Assembly: GCA_002361095.1 (NCBI GenBank)
Contig: DERU01000103.1
Location: 572-11,055, forward strand
From: Lachnospiraceae bacterium UBA3332
GTDB lineage: Bacteria > Bacillota > Clostridia > Lachnospirales > Lachnospiraceae
Length of the DNA stretch: 10,484 nt
Direction of reading: 5' to 3'
Part shown: positions 1 through 6,633 of the stretch, in pieces
How the letters are laid out: the number at the start of each line of letters is the position of its first letter
Numbering within the stretch: the first letter of the stretch is position 1
Notes under the pieces: generated by a model
What the model saw: the letters and a program-made list of their open reading frames with translations, nothing else
Database searches by the model: none
What the model was told of the DNA's origin: nothing
Made by a program: the position numbers and the translations under genes

Positions 1-270
1 TATGGCAAGAGTTATGAGAACAATCTGGAGATCATAGATCACCTGCAGAATTTTCATTCGCTGGGATCGCCGCTGCTTTTGGGGGCAAGCCGTAAGTCCG
101 TGATTGGTATGGGGCTTGATCTGCCGGTGACGGAGCGCGTGGAGGGAACGATCGTGACTACCGTATACGGTGTGCAGCAGGGCGTTATGTTTGTCCGGGT
201 GCATGATGTGAAGGAGAATGTACGCGCCGTCAAGATGACGGAGGCGATTCGCGACGCGTATAAAAATTGA
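1..270 (+). CDS. folP: Dihydropteroate synthase, C-terminal part (5' end outside window)
   Basis: This enzyme condenses 6-hydroxymethyl-dihydropterin pyrophosphate with p-aminobenzoate to give dihydropteroate, in cytosolic folate synthesis; it is the sulfonamide target. The reading frame is open from base 1 and encodes the last 89 residues. Visible landmarks are the phosphate/pterin-binding loop GASRKS (residues 28-33 of the visible part) and the late strand RVHDVKE, both typical of the end of the DHPS TIM barrel. The ERVEGT segment also fits the family. The gene ends with TGA at 268-270 and is followed by the fused folB-folK gene, as expected for a folate operon. No damage is visible; the missing part is simply outside the window. 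I am confident of the family and cannot judge the upstream start. Confidence 0.93.
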   Translation, partial: YGKSYENNLEIIDHLQNFHSLGSPLLLGASRKSVIGMGLDLPVTERVEGTIVTTVYGVQQGVMFVRVHDVKENVRAVKMTEAIRDAYKN

Positions 271-394
271 TGATTCCGGCAGGACAAATGAGGATTGCCC
301 GGTGGCGCGCGGAGTTTGCAAAGCAGTAGGGATGGGAAATACCGCAAATAGATAACGGGAGATATTGTATAACGAAAGCGACGGGAGAAAAAAG
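271..394 (+). other. folP-folBK intergenic spacer
   Basis: This 124-base gap has no convincing ORF, terminator or strong promoter. It contains two similar purine-rich patches, GGGAG at 357-361 and GGGAG at 383-387. The second lies 7 bases before the ATG at 395 and is the likely ribosome binding site of the folB-folK gene. The first lies only 3 bases before an in-frame TTG (365), which makes that alternative start unlikely. The absence of a terminator suggests co-transcription of folP with the next gene. Confidence 0.5.
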
Positions 395-1243
395 ATGGAT
401 CAGATCATCATAAGCGATCTGCAGGTTTACGCACATCACGGCGTGTATCAGCAGGAGACGGAAAAGGGACAGAATTTTCTGGTCAGTGTAACGCTTGAGA
501 CGGACACCAGGGCGGCGGGTATGACGGATGACCTGGGACTTTCGACAAATTACGGTGTGGTCTGCAGATTCTTGAACGCTTTTCTCACCGAACACACTTT
601 TAAGCTGCTCGAGACGGCGGCGGAGAAGACGGCGGAAGCGCTGCTCCTGCAATTTCCCCGTGTGAGAGCGGTCGATTTGGAAATCAAGAAGCCGGAGGCA
701 CCGATCCCCCTTCCGTTTGGGATGGTCTCCGTAAAGATTTGGCGGGGATGGCGGCGCGCCTATATAGCCTGCGGTTCCAACATCGGAGACAGAAAGGGCC
801 ATCTGGATGCAGCGGTGGCGGCGCTTCGGGAAGACAGGCAGTGCAGGGTGATCCGGGTATCGGACTGGATCGCGACGACGCCCTACGGCGGTGTGGCACA
901 GGCAGATTACCTAAATGGGGTGATTGCGATTGACACGCTTTATCCTCCTGAGGTATTGCTTTCCAGACTGCAGGAGATAGAGCGCGCGGAGGCCAGAGAG
1001 CGCAAGGAGCGCTGGGGGCCGCGGACGCTTGATTTGGATATTCTTTTGTACGAGGGCGTTGTGATGGAGGAGGAAAAGCTGACCATTCCCCACCGCGATA
1101 TGAAAAACCGTGATTTTGTGCTGCGGCCTCTGGCGCAGATCGCTCCGTATGAAAGGCATCCCGTGTTGGGAAGATCGATTTTAGAGCTTTTGGAGGAAGT
1201 GGAACAAAACGGAGAAAAACACGTGTTATCAAATAATGATTAG
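395..1243 (+). CDS. folB-folK: Bifunctional dihydroneopterin aldolase / HPPK fusion
   Basis: The protein (282 aa from ATG 395) joins two consecutive folate enzymes. Residues about 1-118 are FolB, which cleaves 7,8-dihydroneopterin to 6-hydroxymethyl-dihydropterin and glycolaldehyde. They show the HHGVY start, a conserved Tyr in TNYG (Y53) and the catalytic Lys in KKPEAPIP (K99). Residues about 122-270 are FolK, which pyrophosphorylates that product with ATP. They show AYIACGSNIGD at the start, RWGPRTLDLDILLY with the two metal-binding Asp (D213, D215), and IPHRDMKNRDFVLRPL. The product feeds FolP, encoded directly upstream. The ATG at 395 was chosen because GGGAG sits 7 bases before it and the family N-terminus begins there; a longer TTG start at 365 has a badly placed binding site. 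The fused arrangement is known in some Firmicutes. Each domain keeps its key residues, so both activities are expected. Confidence 0.95.
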   Translation: MDQIIISDLQVYAHHGVYQQETEKGQNFLVSVTLETDTRAAGMTDDLGLSTNYGVVCRFLNAFLTEHTFKLLETAAEKTAEALLLQFPRVRAVDLEIKKPEAPIPLPFGMVSVKIWRGWRRAYIACGSNIGDRKGHLDAAVAALREDRQCRVIRVSDWIATTPYGGVAQADYLNGVIAIDTLYPPEVLLSRLQEIERAEARERKERWGPRTLDLDILLYEGVVMEEEKLTIPHRDMKNRDFVLRPLAQIAPYERHPVLGRSILELLEEVEQNGEKHVLSNND

Positions 1244-1268
1244 CTATAGTGATGAAGAAACATAGGAT

Positions 1269-1308
1269 AAAGAAAAGGCTCGGAATGTTCCGGGCCTTTT
1301 CTTTTGTT
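1269..1308. terminator. Symmetric, probably bidirectional rho-independent terminator
   Basis: Bases 1269-1285 pair with 1288-1304 in a 17-bp stem with a single T-G wobble, closing on a very small loop (AATGTT). The ends of the stem are A-rich on the left and T-rich on the right, and T runs follow on the + strand; the - strand copy likewise ends in a T-rich run. It lies 25 bases after the folB-folK stop and about 30 bases beyond the stop of the convergent gene, so it probably ends transcription from both sides. Confidence 0.9.
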
Positions 1309-1335
1309 TCCAAACGGATTTTTACATCACGCCTG

Positions 1336-2376
1336 TTATTCTGTCATATTAGCGAGCGCCGCCGCTCTGGCGGCATCAAAGGTGGTCACGTTGACGGGGC
1401 CGGAGGTGTAAGTCCGATAAACGGGAACACTCTCGTTGAAGGTGTTAAAGTACACATATTGTGAGGTGATATTGATGTTTTGGTAGATGCCTTCACGCAC
1501 AAGCTCCTGGGAACTGCCGTCTACCCGCATTCGTTTGAGGGCGGGCGCATCCGCCGAACTCACCTGATAGTAGATGTAGTTGTCATAGACATTGAACATA
1601 TCCAGCCGCTCGTTGGTTAGCACTTCCACCACCTTATCGTTTAAGTTGTAACGGCAGAGGCGGTAGTTTTCCGAAATGTCCATATAGTATACGTAATTTC
1701 CCTGCACGATGGGATTCCAGAGATCTCCCTGCCAGACGACCGAGGAGCGGTCGGTGCGCACATCGAGGGCGTGCAGATAATGGTCTCCCGATTGGCCGTT
1801 ATAGTAGATCCTGCCGTTTGCAAAGCAGTTGGGGTTGATGATCTCGTCGGCAACGGTCTTTTGATCTGTCTTGTCGATCTTGATCTTATCAAGGCTGGTG
1901 CCGTTTTGACTGCTGTAGGTTTCATAGTAGAGATAGTTGCCGCAAAGCTGCATTGTGACAATATTCAGGCGTCCAAGTCCGGCAGTATTCTTACCGTTTT
2001 TTTTGCTCCGGTAGATGCCGGCAGTCTGGCCCATATAGCCGAGGCCGCTGCCGTTTTGGCTGCTGCTGGTCATATAGTAGTAGAGGTAGTCTCCCGCTGC
2101 ATTGATGGAAGAAACCGAGTTGCCGCTCAATTTCTTCATATCGGTCTCATCCGGATTCATGGAGTAGAGCGCGTTGTTGTCATAAGCATTGGCAAAATAA
2201 ACGCGGCCATCCGATTCACAGAAATATCCGCCGTTATTCAAATTGCCGGGGGTGTTTCCCACCGTATCGGGATCGTTTTCCGGGATGCGTCCGGTGAATA
2301 ACACACACAGGATCAGCACAATTATAATAACAAGTGCTATTATTATGGCCAGAATATTTTTTGCTTTGCTTGTCAT
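1336..2376 (-). CDS. Membrane-anchored Tyr-rich repeat protein, DUF5050-like beta-propeller
   Basis: The 346-residue protein begins with a short basic stretch (MTSKAKN) and one strong hydrophobic helix at about residues 8-28. It therefore looks like an N-terminal anchor with the rest outside the membrane. The outer part holds seven copies of an aromatic strand motif: RVYF (58), YLYYY (97), YLYYE (148), RIYYN (189), YVYYM (228), YIYYQ (267) and YVYFN (307). Spacing is 39-41 residues except one gap of 51. This periodicity resembles the DUF5050 / LRP1-like propeller proteins of Clostridia, which have no assigned biochemical role. The ATG at 2376 is preferred over longer in-frame starts because GGGGGAGG lies a few bases upstream and the anchor helix follows directly. 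It is a single-gene unit with its own promoter, convergent with the folate operon and divergent from pheA. A role in surface binding or envelope sensing is only a guess. Confidence 0.8.
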   Translation of the reverse strand: MTSKAKNILAIIIALVIIIVLILCVLFTGRIPENDPDTVGNTPGNLNNGGYFCESDGRVYFANAYDNNALYSMNPDETDMKKLSGNSVSSINAAGDYLYYYMTSSSQNGSGLGYMGQTAGIYRSKKNGKNTAGLGRLNIVTMQLCGNYLYYETYSSQNGTSLDKIKIDKTDQKTVADEIINPNCFANGRIYYNGQSGDHYLHALDVRTDRSSVVWQGDLWNPIVQGNYVYYMDISENYRLCRYNLNDKVVEVLTNERLDMFNVYDNYIYYQVSSADAPALKRMRVDGSSQELVREGIYQNINITSQYVYFNTFNESVPVYRTYTSGPVNVTTFDAARAAALANMTE

Positions 2377-2416
2377 TGGTCTTCCTCCCCCATAACTCCT
2401 GTTCTTTCTTACTATT

Positions 2417-2445
2417 ATTATATCGACAATCCGACTTGCTATCAA
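2417..2445 (-). promoter_or_regulatory. Sigma-A-type promoter of the propeller-protein gene
   Basis: Read on the - strand, TTGATA (2440-2445) is followed after exactly 17 bases by a perfect TATAAT (2417-2422). The predicted start of transcription is near 2410, giving a leader of about 35 bases that carries the GGGGGAGG ribosome binding site. This is the best promoter match noticed in the window. Confidence 0.8.
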
Positions 2446-2464
2446 GAGCAAATTGGGGTAAACT
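2436..2464 (+). promoter_or_regulatory. Probable pheA promoter, -35 overlapping the divergent promoter
   Basis: TTGCTA (2436-2441) and TAAACT (2459-2464) are separated by 17 bases; each matches the sigma-A consensus at four of six positions. Transcription would begin near 2470-2471, leaving a leader of about 30 bases before the pheA ATG. The -35 box shares two bases with the -35 box of the stronger - strand promoter, so the two promoters probably cannot be occupied at the same time. Confidence 0.55.
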
Positions 2465-2484
2465 TAGGGAGGTAACAAAGTTGA

Positions 2485-2489
2485 AAGGA
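2485..2489 (+). promoter_or_regulatory. Likely pheA ribosome binding site (weak)
   Basis: AAGGA lies 10 bases before the ATG at 2500. A second purine patch, AGGGA at 2493-2497, is only 2 bases from the ATG and is too close. A far better sequence, AGGGAGG at 2466-2472, is 27 bases upstream and out of range for this ATG. An in-frame TGA at 2482-2484 rules out any earlier pheA start. Confidence 0.45.
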
Positions 2490-2499
2490 TGCAGGGAAT

Positions 2500-3627
2500 A
2501 TGGATTTACTTCAATTGCGGGAAAAGCTGGATCAGATTGACGAAAAGATCGTGGCGCTCTACGAGGAGCGTATGGAGATATCTTCTCAGGTAGCCGACTA
2601 TAAGATCGAGACGGGGAAAAAGGTGCTTGACAAGGCAAGAGAGATGGAAAAACTTGCGAGGGTGCGCGCTCTTACGCACAATGCCTTTAATGCGCATGGC
2701 GTGCAGGAGCTTTTCGAGCAGATCATGTCCATGAGCAGGAAACTGCAGTACAATAAACTGGTGGAGGCCGGCTCTCTGGGAAGGCTTCCTTTCATTGGAG
2801 TGGACAGGCTGGAGACAGAGCAGGCCAGAGTGGTGTTTCAGGGGGCAGAGGGCGCGTATTCTCATGCGGCAATGCTTCAGTATTTTGGAAAACAGGTGAA
2901 AAGTTTTCATGTGGATACTTTTCGGGATGCCATGACTGCCATAGAGGAGGGGAGCGCGGATTTTGCAGTGCTGCCCATTGAAAATTCCACAGCTGGTACG
3001 GTGAGTGAAATCTATGATCTTTTGGTAGAATTTGAGAATTTTATTGTGGCGGAGCAAGTGTTAAAGATTGAACATTGTCTTTTGGGCGTGCCGGGAACCG
3101 ATATCTCGCAGATTAGAACAGTGTATTCTCATCCACAGTCTTTGATGCAGAGTGCCAGATTTCTTGCGGCCCATGAGGACTGGAAACAAGTTAGTCTGAG
3201 GAATAATGCATTTGCAGCCCGTAAGGTGAGTGAGGAGGGAGATAAAACGCAGGCGGCTATCGCCGGTGAGCGGGCGGCGGATGTGTACGGACTTGAAATT
3301 TTACAAAGAGGCGTTAACCAGTCGGAGTCGAATTCCACCCGTTTTATTATTGTTACCAATCAGAAAATATTCAGAAAAGATGCGGGAAAGATCAGCATTT
3401 GTTTGGAACTTTCTCATGAGAGTGGATCTCTATACCATATGTTATCCCATTTTATATACAATAATCTGAATATGACTAAGATTGAGAGCCGGCCTATTGA
3501 GGATCGGAATTGGGAGTACCGCTTTTTTATTGATTTTGAGGGGAATTTTGCGGACGGTGCTGTGAAGAATGCTCTGCGGGGCCTTCGGGATGAGGCGCGG
3601 AATATGAAAATACTGGGGAATTACTAG
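2500..3627 (+). CDS. pheA: Bifunctional chorismate mutase / prephenate dehydratase (P-protein)
   Basis: The 375-residue enzyme converts chorismate to prephenate and then to phenylpyruvate, the committed steps to phenylalanine. Residues about 1-85 are an AroQ-type helical chorismate mutase, with the expected active-site pattern R7, R24, K35, D44, E48. Residues about 110-288 are prephenate dehydratase: FQGAEGAYSH at the start, LPIENSTAGTV at 158-168, YSHPQSL at 209-215 and the catalytic STRF motif (T280). Residues about 297-375 form an ACT regulatory domain with ESGSLYHML and ESRP (329-332), the usual phenylalanine-binding signature, so feedback inhibition by phenylalanine is expected. It is first in the long + strand run. 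No aromatic-amino-acid attenuator leader was seen upstream. All domains are complete and the length is normal for the family. Confidence 0.97.
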   Translation: MDLLQLREKLDQIDEKIVALYEERMEISSQVADYKIETGKKVLDKAREMEKLARVRALTHNAFNAHGVQELFEQIMSMSRKLQYNKLVEAGSLGRLPFIGVDRLETEQARVVFQGAEGAYSHAAMLQYFGKQVKSFHVDTFRDAMTAIEEGSADFAVLPIENSTAGTVSEIYDLLVEFENFIVAEQVLKIEHCLLGVPGTDISQIRTVYSHPQSLMQSARFLAAHEDWKQVSLRNNAFAARKVSEEGDKTQAAIAGERAADVYGLEILQRGVNQSESNSTRFIIVTNQKIFRKDAGKISICLELSHESGSLYHMLSHFIYNNLNMTKIESRPIEDRNWEYRFFIDFEGNFADGAVKNALRGLRDEARNMKILGNY

Positions 3628-3647
3628 GGTGAAAAGAAGTACGGCAT

Positions 3648-3708
3648 TCTCCAGGACAAGCTTGCTTGTCCGTGGATTTTGAGTCACAGCGTAGCTGTGA
3701 CATGGAGG
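3648..3708 (+). promoter_or_regulatory. Two-hairpin element that may mask the downstream ribosome binding site
   Basis: Two perfect inverted repeats lie in the pheA-ATPase gap. The first is GGACAAG (3654-3660) with CTTGTCC (3665-3671), closed by a CTTG loop, a known stable tetraloop type when closed by G-C. The second is GTCACAGC (3683-3690) with GCTGTGAC (3694-3701), with a GTA loop. CTCCA at 3649-3653, just before hairpin 1, is complementary to TGGAG at 3703-3707, just after hairpin 2; a T-G wobble (3648/3708) can extend this. Together they would form a compact three-way junction that covers the GGAGG (3704-3708) used to translate the next gene. Neither hairpin is followed directly by a T run, so terminator function is unlikely. 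A dispersed palindromic repeat is the alternative. Confidence 0.5.
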
Positions 3709-3718
3709 TCAGGTTGCA

Positions 3719-5032
3719 ATGAGAGAAGAAGAACTGATTATATACAAAGAATTTGAGGATGGAGATATTCTCCGGGATGTGGTCTGGCTGATGGAGCATT
3801 ATCGATCCGGGGACGGCAGGGCGAGGCCGCTCTTTTACAAAAGTATGCACAGGCTGGCGGAGCAGGCGGCGAATCATGGCTTTTACGGGAATCTATGGCA
3901 TTGTTATCTGACGAACCTGCTGGTAAATAATGAGAACAGCTACAGTTTTGCCTGTGAGATGCGGGGTGAGGTGGAGGGCAGTATTAACAAACTTGTACTT
4001 CATGATATCGCTATATTCAAAGAGCTTTTTGACTATGATTTCACAGAAATGATGGAGGTTTTAAAAGCGCCGGAGTTTGCCGTGGTGCTTGCTTACGAGG
4101 GCTCTTCTGCGGACAGTAGAATATACAACCGGCGTATTCGGGACAGGATCTGCACACTCGCAAAGCATTTTGTAGAGAATGAGAATGCGGCTGTCATGAA
4201 GGCAACTCTTACTCAGTTTTACAGAGAGTACGGCGTGGGAAATCTGGGACTGCATAAGGCTTTCCGCGTGGAGCATCGGGAGGAAGGCGCTGTGATTGTA
4301 CCGATCAGAAATATTGCCCATGTCTATTTGGATGATCTGGTAGGCTACGAAATTCCGAAAAAGAAGCTCAAGGAGAATACGGAGGCTTTTGTAGCGGGGA
4401 GGCGTGCCAACAACTGCCTGTTGTTTGGAGACGCGGGAACCGGGAAATCTTCCTGTGTGAAGGCCATTGCCAACGAATACTATGACAGGGGGCTGCGTAT
4501 TATTGAGTTATACAAGCATCAGTTCCAGGATTTGAATGCGGTGATCGCCCAAGTCAAAAATAGAAATTATAAATTTATTATTTATATGGATGATTTGAGC
4601 TTCGAAGATTTTGAGGTGGAATACAAGTATTTGAAGGCGCTGATTGAAGGCGGACTGGAGAAAAAACCTGCAAATGTGCTGATTTATGCAACTTCCAACA
4701 GACGGCACCTGATCCGGGAGAACTACAGTGACAAGGCTGACAGGCGGGATGAAGATATGCATGCAGGGGATACGGTGCAGGAGAAGCTGTCCTTAGTATA
4801 CCGCTTCGGTGTAACGATTTATTTCGGATCGCCGGACAAGAAGCAGTTTCAGCAGATCGTAAAGACGCTGGCGGAGAGGAACGGATTAAAGGTACCGGAG
4901 GAGGAACTTTTTCTTCTGGCAAACAAATGGGAGCTTTCCCATGGGGGGCTCTCCGGACGGACGGCGCAGCAGTTTATTGACTTTTTACTCGGACAGGTGA
5001 GCGAGCAGGAACCGCGTGAGAGGAAGTTTTGA
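3719..5032 (+). CDS. AAA+ ATPase, DUF815-type, with long N-terminal region
   Basis: The 437-residue protein is a cytosolic P-loop ATPase of unknown substrate. The C-terminal half (about 200-430) reads as an AAA+ module: LDDLVGY entry (204-210), Walker A GDAGTGKSS (237-245), Walker B FIIYMDD (286-292), a sensor 1 region YATSNRRHL (323-331), and a sensor 2-like Arg in GLSGRTAQQF (R414). The SNRR and DDLSFE motifs are those I associate with the DUF815 family. The first 200 residues are mainly helical-looking, match no domain I recognise, and have no signal peptide or membrane helix. GGAGG at 3704-3708 lies 10 bases before the ATG and may be masked by the preceding hairpin element. The gene sits between pheA and the ppx-ppk1 pair on the same strand, which hints at a link with polyphosphate or stress metabolism, but this is inference. 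ATPase motifs look intact. Confidence 0.88.
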   Translation: MREEELIIYKEFEDGDILRDVVWLMEHYRSGDGRARPLFYKSMHRLAEQAANHGFYGNLWHCYLTNLLVNNENSYSFACEMRGEVEGSINKLVLHDIAIFKELFDYDFTEMMEVLKAPEFAVVLAYEGSSADSRIYNRRIRDRICTLAKHFVENENAAVMKATLTQFYREYGVGNLGLHKAFRVEHREEGAVIVPIRNIAHVYLDDLVGYEIPKKKLKENTEAFVAGRRANNCLLFGDAGTGKSSCVKAIANEYYDRGLRIIELYKHQFQDLNAVIAQVKNRNYKFIIYMDDLSFEDFEVEYKYLKALIEGGLEKKPANVLIYATSNRRHLIRENYSDKADRRDEDMHAGDTVQEKLSLVYRFGVTIYFGSPDKKQFQQIVKTLAERNGLKVPEEELFLLANKWELSHGGLSGRTAQQFIDFLLGQVSEQEPRERKF

Positions 5033-5080
5033 GTTTCATGCAGGAGAATGCCGGTATGGGGTATTCTTTATATCAAATCA

Positions 5081-5086
5081 GGGAGG
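5081..5086 (+). promoter_or_regulatory. Ribosome binding site that decides the ppx start
   Basis: GGGAGG lies 12 bases before TTG 5099, where the Ppx fold begins (LKTFAAIDVGS). The upstream in-frame ATG at 5048 has AGGAG ending 1 base away, which is too close to work well, and would add 17 residues not expected in the family. Confidence 0.55.
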
Positions 5087-5098
5087 TTAGGTGCTGAA

Positions 5099-6631
5099 TT
5101 GAAAACATTTGCGGCTATAGATGTGGGCTCTTATGAGCTGGCTATGAAAATATTTGAGATTTCGCAAAAGAGCGGGCTGCGGGAGATTGATCATATCAGG
5201 CATAGGATTGATCTGGGGACGGACACTTTTGCCACAGGGAAAATCAGTTATGACCGCGTGGATGAGCTTTGCGGAGTACTGCGTGATTACGGGGAAATTA
5301 TGAAAAGCTACCGGGTGGAGGATTATACGGCTTACGGCACCAGCGCCATCAGGGAGACGGACAACACGATGATCGTGCTGGATCAGATCGCCCAGCGCAC
5401 GGGTATCCATATCGAGGTGCTGAGCAATTCGGAACAGCGGTTTCTGAATTATAAAGCAATTGCTTCCAAAGGACGGTTTAATAAGGTTGTGGAGAAGGGG
5501 ACTGCGATCGTGGATATTGGCGGCGGCAGTATCCAAATTTCCCTGTTTGATAAAGATACGCTGGTTACGACCCAGAATATGCGTTTGGGGGTGCTTAGGC
5601 TGCAGGACACCTTGGGAAGTCTGAATATCAGTCCAAGACAATATGAGGTGATTTTGGACGAGATGGTTGACTCTCAGATACAGCTGTTCAAAAAACTGTA
5701 TTTAAAGGATCGCCAGATCGAAAACATTATTGTGGTGGACGATTACATTTCTGCCATTGTAGGAAGAAATGTGACGGGACTTGAGGAGAGCAGTGTGGAA
5801 ATGGCTACTGTGGAAAGGCTTTTGGAGCGAATACGAGCCAAATCGACCCAGCAGGCGGCCAAGGCGCTGGATATGCCGGAGGAAAATATACCGCTTCTCT
5901 ATATTTCGGGTATGCTGATCCACCGAATTGCCAAGATGATGGAAGCCAGTATGATCTGGGCGCCGGGCGTGACACTCTGCGACGGCATGGCATACGAGTA
6001 TGCGGAAAGGCATAAGATCATCAAGGGAGAGCATGATTTTGAGCAGGACATTATCGCCTGTGCGCAGAATATCAGCAAACGTTACATGGGCAGCAAGCGC
6101 CGGGGTGAGACGCTGGAAAAGATTGCGATGACGATTTTTGAAAGCATGAAAAAGGTACATGGGCTGGGAAAGCGGGAGAGGCTTTTGCTTCGGATAGCAA
6201 CGCTTTTGCACGACTGTGGCAAATACATCAGTCTGGTGAATCTGGGGGAATGCTCCTACAATATTATCATGTCCACAGAGATTATTGGACTCTCTCATAT
6301 TGAGAGAGAGATTGTAGCTAATGTGGTGAAGTATAATCACATGGATTTTGATTACTGGGAAGTGATGGGGAGTAACGGCGCTATTGACAGAGAAGCCTAT
6401 CTCACGATTGCAAAGCTGACGGCTATTTTGAAGGTTGCCAATGGCCTGGACCGCAGTCACAAACAGAAATGCCGGGACATCCGGGTGGCGCAAAAGGACG
6501 ACGAACTGGTGATTACCGTAAATACGCCGGAGGATATCACACTGGAGAAGGGGCTGTTTGACAAGCGGGCAGACTTTTTTAAGGAAGTATACAGTATCCG
6601 TCCGGTAATCCGGCAGAAGAAGGGAATATAG
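5099..6631 (+). CDS. ppx: Ppx/GppA family phosphatase with C-terminal HD domain
   Basis: Members remove terminal phosphates from polyphosphate (Ppx) or convert pppGpp to ppGpp (GppA). From TTG 5099 the protein has 510 residues, close to the size of E. coli Ppx. Residues about 3-290 form the ASKHA-type core: AAIDVGS (5-11), YGTSAIRET (79-87), the putative catalytic Glu in SNSEQR (E112), and VDIGGGSIQ (138-146). Residues about 310-500 contain an HD module with LLHDCGKY (H371, D372) and a later H400 in LSHIER. One oddity is that the usual GGGSTE motif reads GGGSIQ here, so the acidic residue normally seen there is a Gln. The next gene, ppk1, starts 2 bases after the stop, which favours polyphosphate as substrate. 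Activity on pppGpp, or loss of catalysis, cannot be excluded. A longer start at ATG 5048 is possible. Confidence 0.92.
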   Translation: MKTFAAIDVGSYELAMKIFEISQKSGLREIDHIRHRIDLGTDTFATGKISYDRVDELCGVLRDYGEIMKSYRVEDYTAYGTSAIRETDNTMIVLDQIAQRTGIHIEVLSNSEQRFLNYKAIASKGRFNKVVEKGTAIVDIGGGSIQISLFDKDTLVTTQNMRLGVLRLQDTLGSLNISPRQYEVILDEMVDSQIQLFKKLYLKDRQIENIIVVDDYISAIVGRNVTGLEESSVEMATVERLLERIRAKSTQQAAKALDMPEENIPLLYISGMLIHRIAKMMEASMIWAPGVTLCDGMAYEYAERHKIIKGEHDFEQDIIACAQNISKRYMGSKRRGETLEKIAMTIFESMKKVHGLGKRERLLLRIATLLHDCGKYISLVNLGECSYNIIMSTEIIGLSHIEREIVANVVKYNHMDFDYWEVMGSNGAIDREAYLTIAKLTAILKVANGLDRSHKQKCRDIRVAQKDDELVITVNTPEDITLEKGLFDKRADFFKEVYSIRPVIRQKKGI

Positions 6632-6633
6632 AT

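Noticed and set aside
365..394. TTG 365 as the folB-folK start
   Set aside because: The ribosome binding site is only 3 bases away, and the added residues (YNESDGRKK) are not family-like; ATG 395 has well-spaced GGGAG.
230..802. Long - strand frame opposite folP and folB-folK
   Set aside because: It has no ribosome binding site or recognisable domain and lies antisense to two well-supported folate genes.
684..1313. A 209-codon - strand frame opposite folK
   Set aside because: The composition is Pro/Arg/Ser-rich as expected of a shadow frame, and it runs through the terminator.
2334..2540. A 68-codon + strand frame across the divergent promoter region
   Set aside because: Most of it lies over the N-terminal coding sequence and promoter of the - strand gene; only the short part from TTG 2481 has a ribosome binding site, and it is reported separately as a weak finding.
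2471..2540. Phenylalanine attenuator leader for pheA
   Set aside because: The only short frame has one Phe codon, and there is no terminator/antiterminator pair before the pheA ATG.
3654..3701. The two hairpins after pheA as a rho-independent terminator
   Set aside because: Hairpin 1 is followed by GTGGATTTTGA and hairpin 2 by ATGGAGG; neither has a T run directly after the stem.
5702..6493. A 263-codon - strand frame inside ppx
   Set aside because: It is antisense to a clearly conserved coding frame, with His/Leu-rich shadow composition and no start signal.
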